Positions 19,250 through 20,015 of a stretch of DNA of 20,015 nt are shown here, piece by piece. Every line of letters starts with the position of its first letter. The stretch's first letter is position 1. A program made the position numbers and the translations under genes. The stretch is taken from positions 1 to 20,015 of IMG/VR virus record IMGVR_UViG_3300018481_000091. One strand, given 5' to 3'. Under the pieces are notes generated by a model. That model made no database searches, was not told the origin of the DNA, and saw nothing but the letters and a program-made list of their open reading frames with translations. The stretch is from a virus.

Positions 19250-20015
19250 ATGGCACTGAACATGCCGCCCGGTTCCGGCATCACCGGTACCGGAAGAATC
19301 CAGACGGGTGTCGCAGGTTCTGCCATGGCCCCCGCCGCCGATGTCTCCGTTCCGGGGAGCATCAACGTCGTCGGTTATGGGAGCACTCCCGCGACCGGCA
19401 CGACGCTGCTCTCCCCGGCGATCCAGACCATCTGGTCGAAGGAGATCCTCTTCCAGTCGATGCCGGTTCTCCGGTTCGAACAGTTCGCCGTGAAGAAGAC
19501 CGAGCTGGGTGTCCAGCCGGGACTTTCGGTGAACTTCATGCGCTACAACAACCTGCCCATCCCTGACGGGCCACTGGTTGAAGGCATCCGCATGAAGACC
19601 CACGGGATCTCGGCCCAGCAGTACCGGATCACCGTGGCGGAGCAGGGCTTCGCAGTGGCTGTTTCCGAACTGCTCCTGAACGCGTCGTTCGATGACATCA
19701 TGGCGTCGGCGTCGCGACTCCTCGGGCGCAACATGGCGCTCTACATGGATCAGCAGGCCAAGGAGATGCTCCTGTCGGCTTCGTCGGTCGTCTACGGACG
19801 CACCGCCGCCGCGGATCTCACCACCGGCTACGGCATCTACAACGCTGGCGCTCCCGGCGTGGACGGTGCCGGTACCCGTGGCGTGCTCCACACCCACACC
19901 GTGAAGGACGCCGTTCTGGAGCTGGCCTCCAAGAACGTGCCCCGGCTCGGCGAGGTGTACGTCTGCTTCATCCACCCAGCGCAGTCCCGCCAGATCCGTG
20001 ACGTGCCGGAGTTCA
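19250..20015 (+). CDS. Major capsid protein, N4-gp56-like, partial at window end
   Basis: About 255 residues are present; the C terminus lies past the window. After a Gly/Pro-rich start, LLSPAIQTIWSKEILFQSMP, RFEQFAVKKTELGVQPGLSV, FMRYNNLPIPDGPLVEGI, and YRITVAEQGFAVAVSELLLNASFDDI follow the N4-gp56/P22-coat-like pattern, with MALYMDQQAKEMLL and VYVCFIHPAQSRQIRD later. These proteins adopt the HK97 fold and form the icosahedral shell. The ATG at 19250 has GGAGG at about 9 nt. It follows the scaffold gene by 45 nt with no visible terminator between, so the two are probably co-transcribed. Confidence 0.85.
   Translation, partial: MALNMPPGSGITGTGRIQTGVAGSAMAPAADVSVPGSINVVGYGSTPATGTTLLSPAIQTIWSKEILFQSMPVLRFEQFAVKKTELGVQPGLSVNFMRYNNLPIPDGPLVEGIRMKTHGISAQQYRITVAEQGFAVAVSELLLNASFDDIMASASRLLGRNMALYMDQQAKEMLLSASSVVYGRTAAADLTTGYGIYNAGAPGVDGAGTRGVLHTHTVKDAVLELASKNVPRLGEVYVCFIHPAQSRQIRDVPEF

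Noticed and set aside
19136-19975. 279-aa minus-strand open frame
   Set aside because: It is antisense to scaffold and capsid coding sequence, which are clearly recognised.

Overview
This window is part of a tailed double-stranded DNA phage (or prophage) genome, probably infecting an actinobacterium. The reasons are high GC, dense small genes joined by ATGA, GTGA or TGATG overlaps, several protein types recalled from actinophages (a DUF7352-like protein, C-x-x-C...WPC proteins, an Acb2/Tad1 hairpin protein), and several first-in-unit genes that look leaderless. The Ser/Thr-rich linker of the exported glycosidase resembles those in Acidimicrobiia proteins; that narrower host guess is inference only.

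Layout. (1) Positions 1-776, minus strand: four overlapping small genes, the first cut by the window edge. One (326-544) looks like an Acb2/Tad1-type cyclic-nucleotide sponge, so this is a candidate anti-defence operon. (2) 777-908: a divergent promoter region. (3) 909-7809, plus strand: about 22 small genes in near-continuous overlap. Many have zinc-ribbon cysteine pairs; others are a KTSC-domain protein, a possible winged-helix protein, a short protein with a signal peptide, and a Cro-like HTH protein at the end. (4) 7810-9164: a Tat-exported lipoprotein glycoside hydrolase, then two tiny convergent membrane proteins whose stop codons share CTAG. (5) 9259-11576: a second run of small plus-strand genes, including a tandem paralogue pair. 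(6) 11600-11634: a strong terminator hairpin. (7) 11650-20015: the packaging and head module, with large terminase, a lone antisense Pro/acid-rich gene, four small proteins (three sharing one N-terminal motif), a 127-aa and a 466-aa unknown, portal, scaffold-like coiled coil, and the start of an N4-gp56-type major capsid protein.

How the genes work together. The right third builds and fills the head: portal and capsid form the shell on the scaffold, and terminase pumps DNA through the portal. No small terminase subunit was recognised. The left two thirds is early/accessory: host takeover, anti-defence and envelope modification are the likely themes, but most genes have no assignable function. 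No tRNA, CRISPR array, integrase or insertion sequence was seen. All family names come from reading and memory of family patterns, not from searches.
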